Shown here: in pieces, positions 56,674 to 64,000 of the stretch
How the letters are laid out: every line of letters starts with the position of its first letter
Position numbering within the stretch: position 1 is the stretch's first letter
DNA from: Seongchinamella unica
GTDB lineage: Bacteria > Pseudomonadota > Gammaproteobacteria > Pseudomonadales > Halieaceae
Assembly (NCBI RefSeq): GCF_004354085.1
Contig: NZ_SMSE01000001.1
Span: 481,335-545,334 of the forward strand
Direction: 5' to 3'
DNA length: 64,000 bases
Notes under the pieces: model-generated
Databases searched by the model: none
What the model was told of the DNA's origin: nothing
Seen by the model: only the letters and a program-made list of their open reading frames with translations
Made by a program: the position numbers and the translations under genes

Positions 56674-58848
56674 TCACAGATTGCCAGGGTCAATAAGCTC
56701 CAAATTACGAATCCGGGCTCGCATCTCTTTACTGACGTCCCTCAATTCGGACTCGTTGTACAGCGCCCGCGGGGTAATGATGACCAGCAACTCGGTACGG
56801 TTTGAGGTGTCAGAGTCCGTACCAAAAAGAGACCCAATGACCGGGATATTGTGCAGCCAGGGCACCCCCTGGGAGGCGGTGCTGGCATTCTCGCGGATCA
56901 AGCCCCCCAGCACGACAGATTCATTGGAGCGGACCGCGACCCGACTCTCGATATTTCTCTCGAGAAAGGCACGCTGACCGGTGGCAGCGTCGATTTCACC
57001 GACATCGGTCACCGACTGCATCACATCCATGGTCACCAGACCACCCGCGTTCACCGAGGGCCTTACCTCCAGCTTCACCCCGGTGTCGCGATAGCTGATC
57101 GACTGGGTGACCCGTCCGGAGTCACTGGCCAGTGATTCCGTTTGCGAATCAATAATAGGCACCTGATTACCCACATGAATGTACGCCGAGTGATTGTCGA
57201 GCACCATGACCGAGGGTGAGGAAATGATATTCAGCAGGCTTTCCTTGGCCAGTGCATTCAATACCGCACTGACGTCGCCAATGGAGTTCGTCACCGTATA
57301 GGAGAACCCGGGCGCAATGGATGCCGGAGCGGTCGCGTCAGCGACACTGGAAAGGAAACCCTCTCCACTGTAATCACTGCCGAGCCCGTTCTTGAATGTC
57401 CACTCCAGTCCATAATTGAGCTCGTCGGTCAGGCTTACCTCCATGATGCTGGCTTCGATAATCACCTGTGTCGCCACAACATCGAGTTGGTCAAGGGCGG
57501 ACTCGATCAACCTGTACTGCATTGCCGTGGCGTATATCATCAGCGCATTGTTATCGTCATCTGCAACCACCCTCACATCGGCAACCGCGTCTCGACCGCC
57601 AGACATACCCTCGACGGTCATGTTGGTAACGGTCGAGCCCGACGACTGCCGCCTGTTACCAAATGAACCGCCAGCGGAAGAACCCACCGTTTCCGGCGAC
57701 ATACCCGGCGCAACACCGGCCTCATCGCCCGGACCTCGGTCGCCGTACTGGCCGCCACCGGCCTGGCCCGAGTAAATGCTGTTGATCAGCTTTGCCAGCC
57801 GGCTGGCCGTTGTATTCTGTACCGGGTAAACATAAAGACGCTGATCGTACTCGGTGTAATGGGCGGCATCGAGGCGCTCAATCCACTCCTGAACGCTATC
57901 CAGGTAGTGAGCGCGCGGCGTCACGATCAGGATACTGTTCAGGCGTTCGACTGGCACTACCCGAATCATGTCCTTCAGGCTACCTCCACCCTCCTGGGTG
58001 TTCATCATCGCCTCCAGAGCCAGCGAGACTTCTTCAACGCTGCTGTTCTCGAGCGGAAATAGCCCCACCGACATGCCGGCCAATTGGTCCACATCGAAGG
58101 TCGAGACAATATCCAACCAGCCATCCAGCTGGGTCCGGGTACCGGCCAGCATCAGCAGGTTGCGCGACTTGTCGACCCGGACGAAAGCAGACTCATCCGC
58201 TACCGGCTTGAGAATTTCCGCCATGTTGGCCGCACTGATGTAATGCAAGGGCACAATGACGGTCGAATACCCTGCCGCGGTGTCTCTGGGGTTATTCAAC
58301 CGGGGTGCCAGCTTGGTGCCGCGATTACTGCCGGTCACCAGATAACGGCCATCGGCGCCGCGGATCATGATGGTATTGTTGGCCTTGAGCAACGACTCGA
58401 GCACGTTGAGCAACTGGTCGCGTGGAATCGGGGTCCGGGTGCGCAGGGTGACCTGGCCCTGAACCGGGTGATCCACCACGTAGTCCAACTTGAGAATATC
58501 CCCCATGATGGCGTGAGTCACCTCACTCAAGGGCGCTTGCTCGAAATTCAGGCTTACATCGTCACCGATGAAACGGATTGGCTCCTGCTGCTCGGGCATC
58601 TTCACATGCCGGTCAGTACCCTTGTAGACCACTGCCTGCTGAGTGCCCTTTTCATCCTTCTCATCCAATGCGGTGATCGCCAATTCGGAGGCCGACGAGG
58701 CCAGGCTGGCTTCTGCTTCTGCCGGGGACTCGCCCGACGCGACATCCATGGATGTCGTGCCACTGATGGTGGTACAACTGCTAACCAGCAGCAGTGGCGC
58801 AATTGCAGCGATAAATCTCGAAGTTTTCATTCCTGTCGGCCTGTTCAT
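56674..58848 (-). CDS. gspD: Type II secretion secretin GspD (lipoprotein form)
   Basis: Outer-membrane secretin channel. The 724-residue protein has a lipoprotein signal ending LLLVSSC (Cys at residue 25 of the given start), an N0 domain (about 88-160), N1-N3 modules with the variable glycine/serine-rich loop in N3 (about 365-420), and the secretin core containing SPSVMVLDNHSAYIHVGNQVP and VPWLHNIPVIGSLFG. The lipoprotein form recalls Xanthomonas XpsD. A second ATG six codons in (58828-58830) also fits the signal. It is the last gene of the operon. Confidence 0.95.
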   Translation of the reverse strand: MNRPTGMKTSRFIAAIAPLLLVSSCTTISGTTSMDVASGESPAEAEASLASSASELAITALDEKDEKGTQQAVVYKGTDRHVKMPEQQEPIRFIGDDVSLNFEQAPLSEVTHAIMGDILKLDYVVDHPVQGQVTLRTRTPIPRDQLLNVLESLLKANNTIMIRGADGRYLVTGSNRGTKLAPRLNNPRDTAAGYSTVIVPLHYISAANMAEILKPVADESAFVRVDKSRNLLMLAGTRTQLDGWLDIVSTFDVDQLAGMSVGLFPLENSSVEEVSLALEAMMNTQEGGGSLKDMIRVVPVERLNSILIVTPRAHYLDSVQEWIERLDAAHYTEYDQRLYVYPVQNTTASRLAKLINSIYSGQAGGGQYGDRGPGDEAGVAPGMSPETVGSSAGGSFGNRRQSSGSTVTNMTVEGMSGGRDAVADVRVVADDDNNALMIYATAMQYRLIESALDQLDVVATQVIIEASIMEVSLTDELNYGLEWTFKNGLGSDYSGEGFLSSVADATAPASIAPGFSYTVTNSIGDVSAVLNALAKESLLNIISSPSVMVLDNHSAYIHVGNQVPIIDSQTESLASDSGRVTQSISYRDTGVKLEVRPSVNAGGLVTMDVMQSVTDVGEIDAATGQRAFLERNIESRVAVRSNESVVLGGLIRENASTASQGVPWLHNIPVIGSLFGTDSDTSNRTELLVIITPRALYNESELRDVSKEMRARIRNLELIDPGNL

Positions 58849-58859
58849 ATCGTTTTGAT

Positions 58860-59552
58860 TTAAGTCTTATTGCTGGGAGCGCGCCTTCCCAGGGTCAGGG
58901 TGTCGTTGCTCTTTTTTTGCGTAGCACCAGGTTGGCTTTTTGCTTTCCTGGCCTCCCCTGCAGAGCCATCAGACCCAGCGGGAGCTGCTTCATCACCAGA
59001 CTGTGGCTTCTCAATAGCGCCCTGCCTCAACACCAGACTGGCCTTGCGATCACCCGTGCTTAACAGTGCCTCAGTAGGCTCTACCGATTGCAGCTCCCAG
59101 CCGTTGACTTCCTCACCGACCATCACCCGGCGCTTCTTGCCCTTGGCCAGCACAATAATACCAGCGGCGTCACCGCTACCGAACACGCCGGTGAGTTTTA
59201 CCCCATCGATCTTGCCTGGCTTCTGTTCTTCCGATGAGTCCGCCTGAGCTTGCGCCACCGATTCCGCCTCGGACATTGCTTCCAATGGTCTTCTGCCTGG
59301 CCAGAACAGCGGGCGGGCGGCTATCTGGGCCCGCATCTCCGGGTCAATTTGCTCACTGATCCCCAACTGGATTACTTGCAGGGATTTTGCCCGCGGTTGC
59401 ACCGGGTCGGGTACAAAGGGAAACAGCGACCTGAAACCACCCCAGAGGAACTGTACGATGAGCAGCAGAACGACAGCGATTAAAACCAGCTCTACGCGCC
59501 GCTCGGCACGCAGCGGATTTTCCAGATTGCGGTAGCGATGGCCCAGGTTCAT
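58860..59552 (-). CDS. gspC: Type II secretion inner-membrane protein GspC
   Basis: Links the inner-membrane platform with the secretin. A 230-residue protein with a cytoplasmic arm, one membrane segment (about 20-40), and an HR domain (about 110-175) with LTGVFGSGDAAGIIVLAKGKK and VGEEVNGWELQSVEPTEALL. No PDZ or coiled-coil C-terminal domain is present; the tail is a low-complexity polar stretch, as in the short XpsN-type. It overlaps gspM as ATGA and is followed by gspD after 11 bases. Confidence 0.88.
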   Translation of the reverse strand: MNLGHRYRNLENPLRAERRVELVLIAVVLLLIVQFLWGGFRSLFPFVPDPVQPRAKSLQVIQLGISEQIDPEMRAQIAARPLFWPGRRPLEAMSEAESVAQAQADSSEEQKPGKIDGVKLTGVFGSGDAAGIIVLAKGKKRRVMVGEEVNGWELQSVEPTEALLSTGDRKASLVLRQGAIEKPQSGDEAAPAGSDGSAGEARKAKSQPGATQKKSNDTLTLGRRAPSNKT

Positions 59553-60118
59553 ATTACCGACCTCAGAGACAACAACTTGAGGGAAGCTGTTGCGTCCTGC
59601 ACTGCAGCTTCGCCCTGGCGAGCGCGCTGGCGAGTGGGCCAGATGTCCAGCGACTCTACGATAACCAGCGGCGCGAATTCAGCAAGCTGCACCAGAGCCC
59701 GGTCCAGGCTGGCAACATCACCGGCAACGGTCAATTTTACACCGATGTAATCAAACTTCTCTTCCTCCCGCACCGGCATGACCTGGCTGTTACTCACCGT
59801 GAGGCCAGCATCTTCCAGCAACTGGCGCACTTCCGACTGCATGGCAGCAGCCACCGAGGTTCTCTCTGCTGTTGCAGGATAAACCAGCCGCGCATTCTGT
59901 TGCTGTACCAGACCAGAGGATTCACGCAGCTGCTGCTCGACCTGCTGAATACCTTTCAGGCGGGCGATTTTTGGGCCTAGCCTGTCAACATCGGCAGCAT
60001 ATTCCACCCGGAGCCCCCAGGCGCCGAACAGTACATTGAGGTAGAGCAAGACGGGCAGCACCAGGGTGGCGCCACAAATGGCAGCGCTTCGGGGGTGAGC
60101 TTTTGCCCAGGCGATCAT
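59549..60118 (-). CDS. gspM: Type II secretion protein GspM
   Basis: Bitopic assembly-platform partner of GspL. It has 189 residues with one membrane segment at about 13-35, a periplasmic helix, and a ferredoxin-like domain (about 100-165; GLTVSNSQVMPVREEEKFDYIGVKLTVAG). Sequence is poorly conserved in this family, so the call rests on topology and on position between gspL and gspC, with ATGA overlaps on both sides. Confidence 0.82.
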   Translation of the reverse strand: MIAWAKAHPRSAAICGATLVLPVLLYLNVLFGAWGLRVEYAADVDRLGPKIARLKGIQQVEQQLRESSGLVQQQNARLVYPATAERTSVAAAMQSEVRQLLEDAGLTVSNSQVMPVREEEKFDYIGVKLTVAGDVASLDRALVQLAEFAPLVIVESLDIWPTRQRARQGEAAVQDATASLKLLSLRSVI

Positions 60119-61128
60119 ATGGCAGCCCCTTTCAGCTGGATTTTCAGGTGAAACTGTTCGAGGTTGGTACCGGGTATCTTGCGTATCGCACTGGCGGCCG
60201 TCACCGCAGCGTACTCGGTTTGTTTGGTCAGCAACTGCATCACACCAGCGGCATCGGCCGCACGGCCGCGCAGGTCTATCTCCTGGCCATTCACGGCGAG
60301 TCTTTCCACGTAAGCATCGTCCGCCAAAAGCTGACTGAGCCTGGCCAGCTCGAGGTGCGGGCTGGGATAGCGGCGACTCACTTGTTCAACCGCCCCGGTC
60401 ATTTCATTGGCAGCATTGAGCGCATTACGCATTCGCGTCGCCTGTTGCGCTTCCCGCTCGGCAACTACGGCTATTGCCTCCAGATTTTCCAGCTCCAATT
60501 TTTTGAAACCCGCGCCACTAGCGGCTACCAGCAGCAGGACAAGGGCCGCCGCGCCCAGCATCGTAGCGACCTTGAACAGGCGGCGACGATAGCAATCTTC
60601 CCTTCGATGCTCACCGAAGCCACGGACGACGATCATCCTGTCTTCGACTTCGACCCAGGCCTCCTGGGCCTGGGCGTCGTGACTGCCGTACTCATGGCCG
60701 ATATAGGTCATCGCCGAGCTCAGGGATACGATGACCAGAATGAGATGCAGGAACTGCTCATCCCGGGTGACCAGGGTCCAGCCATAACCGGTGTCGGCGG
60801 CGGCAAAGGGACTGCTGGAATTTACCTCTAATGCGAGCACGCTTTCCAGGTCTGCTTCAACCGCGGCCGGCAGCCGTAACGTTCTGGTTAGCACCAGTTC
60901 GTCAGGCAAAACTACCGCAACACAGCTGGTTTCCACGTCACTACAGGGCTGGCCCGCCTGGTAACAACTCACGCCAGAGGGAGAACGGAGGCTTACCGGT
61001 TCGTCGAGATGAGAGCGTACCGGCGAATCGTATGCCCACAAAAGCTCTCGCCAGGCAGCCTTAAAGTGCTTGCCAACGTTGCGCATATCATAGCCGAACA
61101 GCTCCCAGTTCTGACCCGACTCAAACAT
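60115..61128 (-). CDS. gspL: Type II secretion protein GspL
   Basis: Cytoplasmic actin-like domain plus single membrane span that recruits the GspE ATPase. It has 337 residues: a cytoplasmic part of about 185 residues, shorter than in model GspL, with VVLPDELVLTRTLRLPAAVEADLESVLALEVN; a membrane segment at about 187-210; then a periplasmic coiled coil and ferredoxin-like domain. Assignment is from position between gspK and gspM and from this architecture. Confidence 0.82.
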   Translation of the reverse strand: MFESGQNWELFGYDMRNVGKHFKAAWRELLWAYDSPVRSHLDEPVSLRSPSGVSCYQAGQPCSDVETSCVAVVLPDELVLTRTLRLPAAVEADLESVLALEVNSSSPFAAADTGYGWTLVTRDEQFLHLILVIVSLSSAMTYIGHEYGSHDAQAQEAWVEVEDRMIVVRGFGEHRREDCYRRRLFKVATMLGAAALVLLLVAASGAGFKKLELENLEAIAVVAEREAQQATRMRNALNAANEMTGAVEQVSRRYPSPHLELARLSQLLADDAYVERLAVNGQEIDLRGRAADAAGVMQLLTKQTEYAAVTAASAIRKIPGTNLEQFHLKIQLKGAAI

Positions 61129-61150
61129 TCAAGGCCCTCTCCATTATTCG

Positions 61151-61990
61151 TTATGTGGCCACGACTCGCGGGGCCTCTGTCCGCACCACGCGCCATGGCA
61201 GGCTGGAATCGCCGCCTGACTCTCGCCGCAGCCACCGGCGACGCAGCCAGGTTCTACCGCCGTATTCGACATAGGCGTCGGCGCGAAACGCTCCGGTGTT
61301 GGTAGCGCGCCTGGTGACTCGACTACCTCCAGCCTGAGACATGGCTTCCCGGCGCCTGCCAATAGAATCCGACTGCTCTGGGTTGAGCGCTGTCAACACT
61401 TCCATCATATCACCGGGAGAGGCACTCCAGTTCATGCTACCCGAGGTCCAGCTGCCGACAGCGACATAGTCACGAATGCCATCCAGCAAGGCACGACTGA
61501 CACCGTCGACCCGCAGTACGTCTTCCAGAGAATAAAATGTTCGCGAGCCTGCCCTCGAGAACCTTCGTTCCTGTTGCGCCCCCTGATTGAGGCGCCACTT
61601 TACCACATTGTCTGCTACGATTTTCGCCTCCCCGGTCTCCAGCCCTCCCGCAAAACTGAACAGCGCAGCCATGACCTGCTCAGAGGCTTTATTGAGATCA
61701 ACGAAGCCAGAAGCCGGGGCGATTTGAACTCTCACCTCGAGCTCTCCAAGGCGATGCCGGGTGTCAGAAATCATCGGGCCCTGCCCGCTGGATTCAAAAC
61801 CCTGGTCACGCTCCATCATGGCAAGGTAAATAGCCCCGTCTCCAGCTGCGATTGCCTTTGCTCGCGCCAGGTGGATCTGGGTTGTACGGGTATCGATTCT
61901 GGCGTGGGCGACAATACCGGCAACCAGCAGCGACATGCCTGCGATAAACCAGACCACGATGGCCAGAGCCACCCCGCGCTGGGCAACCAT
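61151..61990 (-). CDS. gspK: Type II secretion minor pseudopilin GspK
   Basis: Tip pseudopilin of the type II system. It has 279 residues from the ATG at 61988-61990, which shares a base with the gspJ stop (TGATG). The prepilin site is QRG|VALAIVVWFIAG, lacking the usual Glu at +5, a normal GspK feature. The large periplasmic domain includes SGFVDLNKASEQVMAALFSF, typical of the family. An upstream 39-codon extension overlaps gspJ and is rejected. Confidence 0.88.
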   Translation of the reverse strand: MVAQRGVALAIVVWFIAGMSLLVAGIVAHARIDTRTTQIHLARAKAIAAGDGAIYLAMMERDQGFESSGQGPMISDTRHRLGELEVRVQIAPASGFVDLNKASEQVMAALFSFAGGLETGEAKIVADNVVKWRLNQGAQQERRFSRAGSRTFYSLEDVLRVDGVSRALLDGIRDYVAVGSWTSGSMNWSASPGDMMEVLTALNPEQSDSIGRRREAMSQAGGSRVTRRATNTGAFRADAYVEYGGRTWLRRRWLRRESGGDSSLPWRVVRTEAPRVVAT

Positions 61991-62589
61991 CAACGCTGTA
62001 CCTGCATGATCAGGTCGGGCCAGAATCTTCCCGAGGACTTGATTTGCAGCCGCAACAGGGCTGGCGCAGTCGCGCTCTCTTTCCGGTCCTGCTGCCAGTC
62101 CAGCCAATACTGTTCCCTGACAGCGACAGAGAATTCCTGTATCTCACTGACCAGGGTTCTGGCCGGGGCCTGGGCCCAGAGCTCCGCATCTGGCCTCGCT
62201 GTGCTGGGCTCCAGCCAGCGCAGCACGAGTTGATCGCCCTCCTTCGCAATACGAACAACGTGCGCCCCGCCATAAGCCTCGCCAAACAGTATGTTGGTTT
62301 TCCACTCCACGGCACCCTCTGAAAGACGGAAGTAGGTCGCTTCACGAGCGCCGCCGCCCATGGTCAAACCGCCCTTGCCACCCACTATCGTGGACTCCAT
62401 CAAATCACGCAAAAACTCGCTGACGGTGCGAATCTCATCCACCCTGGAAGTCGCCCGCTCGATGGAGACCTGGGTGTTCCCCAGCGTTCGCATCCCGGTC
62501 ACTGTTGCCAGCAACACCATGGTGAGAATAGTGAGGGCCACCATGACCTCCACCAGGGTGAAGCCGCGTTCGTTGCTAGCGGCGTTCAC
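61990..62589 (-). CDS. gspJ: Type II secretion minor pseudopilin GspJ (GTG start)
   Basis: Minor pseudopilin of 199 residues. Prepilin cleavage site ERG|FTLVEVMVALTIL, with Glu at +5. The C-terminal domain has a calcium-pilin-like arrangement of strands. The start is GTG at 62587-62589 with GGAGG nine bases upstream inside gspI, overlapping that gene by 14 bases. Confidence 0.88.
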   Translation of the reverse strand: MNAASNERGFTLVEVMVALTILTMVLLATVTGMRTLGNTQVSIERATSRVDEIRTVSEFLRDLMESTIVGGKGGLTMGGGAREATYFRLSEGAVEWKTNILFGEAYGGAHVVRIAKEGDQLVLRWLEPSTARPDAELWAQAPARTLVSEIQEFSVAVREQYWLDWQQDRKESATAPALLRLQIKSSGRFWPDLIMQVQR

Positions 62590-62971
62590 GAGAGTAGGCC
62601 TCCACCACGGAATTCAGGACGATTTCCCGTCGCTTGCTGCCATCAAACCAGGCGACCCCCACCTCGATGTCGTGCAACTGGGCCCGGCCCATGCCGCTGC
62701 GGCGCAAATCGCGGGGCTGTGATTCCACCCGCCACTGGTAACCTGCCGCCGTTTCACCGGTCGCATTCACGCCCTGCTGGGGTACCATCGCGTTGTCCGC
62801 CAGCAGCGATCGGGCCAGCTCCACCCCATAGGCGTAACGCTCCGAGGTACGCACGTTGCGCGTTGCACCGCTGGCCGCCTGGTAAAGCGAGCCCAGCGCC
62901 AACGCCAGTATGGAGATGGCTACCAACATCTCCAGCAATGAAAATCCGCACTGGCGACTAGTTGGCGTCAT
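62576..62971 (-). CDS. gspI: Type II secretion minor pseudopilin GspI
   Basis: Minor pseudopilin of 131 residues. Prepilin site QCG|FSLLEMLVAISIL with Glu at +5, followed by ALGSLYQAASGATRNV and a short globular domain with YQWRVESQPRDL. It overlaps gspH by 14 bases and gspJ by 14 bases. Confidence 0.88.
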   Translation of the reverse strand: MTPTSRQCGFSLLEMLVAISILALALGSLYQAASGATRNVRTSERYAYGVELARSLLADNAMVPQQGVNATGETAAGYQWRVESQPRDLRRSGMGRAQLHDIEVGVAWFDGSKRREIVLNSVVEAYSRERR

Positions 62972-63431
62972 AGCTACTCTGGGATACTCCGCCCATTAAC
63001 CAGTCCACCGATATGCGCACACCCCGCCCGGTGGGAGTCGCGATATCCACGTCACCCCCGGTGGAACTCCCTTCCGGATAAAAGCGGATAACGCCGAGAT
63101 TTTCGCGATTGACCTCTTCTGCCGTGGTAACAGTCAACTGGAACCCTTCCGGGAGCTGCTGGATATCGTCAGCAAAACTTACCTGCCGGCGCCCGGGATC
63201 GAACGCCACGTCCTGCGCCCTGCCCTGGTCCACCGCCCGGTGCCGGGCATCGGCCAGCGTGGTCAGCACGTCGCGCACGGCCTGGCGATACTGCATGGAT
63301 TCATACATACGAATGGAACCGGGAACGGCCACGGCCATCAACAGCCCGACGATGGCGAGAGCGACCATCATCTCCACCAGGGTAAAGGCGAGCTGCCCCC
63401 GTCTGGAAAAACTGGGTTGGAGGGCAGTCAT
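62958..63431 (-). CDS. gspH: Type II secretion minor pseudopilin GspH, Ala at prepilin -1 position
   Basis: Minor pseudopilin of 157 residues from the ATG at 63429-63431. The hydrophobic helix FTLVEMMVALAIVGLLMAVAVP is preceded by GQLA, so the residue before the cleaved bond is Ala rather than the near-invariant Gly. The domain with QQLPEGFQLTV and the terminal RISVDWLMGG fit GspH. A longer frame through gspG is not used. Confidence 0.87.
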   Translation of the reverse strand: MTALQPSFSRRGQLAFTLVEMMVALAIVGLLMAVAVPGSIRMYESMQYRQAVRDVLTTLADARHRAVDQGRAQDVAFDPGRRQVSFADDIQQLPEGFQLTVTTAEEVNRENLGVIRFYPEGSSTGGDVDIATPTGRGVRISVDWLMGGVSQSSYDAN

Positions 63432-63462
63432 GGGGGGGGTGACGTTGACGCGACGGGACGCG

Positions 63463-63906
63463 TTACTTCCAGTTCCCGACGTCGGCGTCCTCGCCCTCGC
63501 CACCGGGAGAACCATTGGCGCCGTAGGAAAAGATATCCACTTCCGCGTGTTCTCCGGGATACTTGTAATTGTACTCGCGGTTCCACGGATCCAGCGGCAC
63601 GTCAGACTTGAGATAGGGGCCGTTCCAGCCGCTGGCATTGCCGGGTTTTTTCACCAGCGACTCCAGTCCTTCCGAGGTGGAAGGGAAACGACCCACATCC
63701 AGCTTGTACATTTCCAGTGCCTGCTCCAGGTCCTTGATCTGGATACCTGCGGTCTTGGTCTTGGCGCCGCCGAGCTGGTTCAGCACCTGCGGACCCACCA
63801 GGCTCATCAACAGGCCGAGAATGGCCAGCACCACCAGCAGTTCCATCAGGGTGAAGCCTCGTTGGCGTTGACTGCGATTTGCTTGGTGACGGCTCATTGG
63901 TTTCAT
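63463..63906 (-). CDS. gspG: Type II secretion major pseudopilin GspG
   Basis: Major pseudopilin forming the type II pseudopilus. It has 147 residues, with leader ending RQRG|FTLMELLVVLAILG and the calcium-binding C-terminal region LDPWNREYNYKYPGEH and SYGANGSPGGEGEDADVGNW, a strong GspG signature. Two starts are possible: ATG 63904-63906 and ATG 63895-63897, the latter with AGGA at about nine bases. The frame remains open to the right for about 20 more codons, which are not considered coding. Confidence 0.92.
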   Translation of the reverse strand: MKPMSRHQANRSQRQRGFTLMELLVVLAILGLLMSLVGPQVLNQLGGAKTKTAGIQIKDLEQALEMYKLDVGRFPSTSEGLESLVKKPGNASGWNGPYLKSDVPLDPWNREYNYKYPGEHAEVDIFSYGANGSPGGEGEDADVGNWK

Positions 63907-64000
63907 TCCTATTTCTCTGGAGATTGGCGAATCAGCCCATCTCCTGGTTTTGTTCTTCCTGTAGCCTGCCACGACAAAGACGCGACGGACTTCCCCTCCT
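63907..64000. other. Leader of gspG at the right edge
   Basis: The last 94 bases hold the gspG ribosome-binding region. I could not recognise the end of gspF in any frame, so gspE and gspF, if present, lie further right or elsewhere. Confidence 0.4.

Overview
The window looks like a chromosomal segment of a fairly GC-rich marine-type gammaproteobacterium. Gene order and protein character resemble Pseudomonas, and my best guess is the Halieaceae/OM60-NOR5 neighbourhood of the Cellvibrionales. That placement is inference from gene order and remembered family sequences; no search was run. Almost everything up to the right edge is ordinary, densely packed core genome on the minus strand. The exception is an accessory glycan and sulfotransferase block at about 43.3-53.3 kb.

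Region 1 (1-19.6 kb, minus strand) is a complete division and cell wall (dcw) cluster. It reads mraZ-rsmH-ftsL-ftsI-murE-murF-mraY-murD-ftsW-murG-murC-ddlB-ftsQ-ftsA-ftsZ, then lpxC, an M23 peptidase gene and the 5' part of secA, which runs off the left edge. Junctions are mostly ATGA or TGATG overlaps. A sigma70-like promoter and an array of GTGG motifs (candidate MraZ boxes) precede mraZ. Upstream of that lies rnpB with its own terminator.

Region 2 (20.3-24.6 kb) holds rsmI divergent from lpoA-yraN-diaA-like-dolP. LpoA activates penicillin-binding protein 1A and DolP is an outer-membrane lipoprotein, so the envelope theme continues. The DiaA-like SIS protein has lost its usual sugar-phosphate motifs.

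Region 3 (24.6-37.3 kb, minus strand) is the envelope biogenesis operon pyrH-frr-uppS-cdsA-dxr-rseP-bamA-skp-lpxD-fabZ-lpxA-lpxB-rnhB. It covers undecaprenyl phosphate, phospholipid, isoprenoid, lipid A and outer-membrane protein assembly. Several genes start with GTG or TTG. The usual rpsB-tsf pair is not upstream of pyrH. A PuuD-like membrane protein gene and a crotonase gene sit there instead.

Region 4 (39.2-43.3 kb) has groES-groEL, preceded by a perfect CIRCE operator abutting a sigma32-like promoter, then fxsA, a DUF481 outer-membrane protein and an alkyltransferase-like DNA repair protein.

Region 5 (43.3-54.2 kb, minus strand) contains a PPIase, a family 2 glycosyltransferase, a 1187-residue sulfotransferase/GT2/GT4 protein, a tandem sulfotransferase, an AmpG-like muropeptide permease fused to a sulfotransferase domain, and one more sulfotransferase. 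The AmpG-sulfotransferase fusion is the most unusual item in the window.

Region 6 (54.3-64 kb, minus strand) has an abundant-looking secreted protein of unknown function with its own promoter and terminator, a small lipoprotein, and a type II secretion operon gspG-H-I-J-K-L-M-C-D in the Xanthomonas xps order. gspE and gspF would be expected beyond the right edge.
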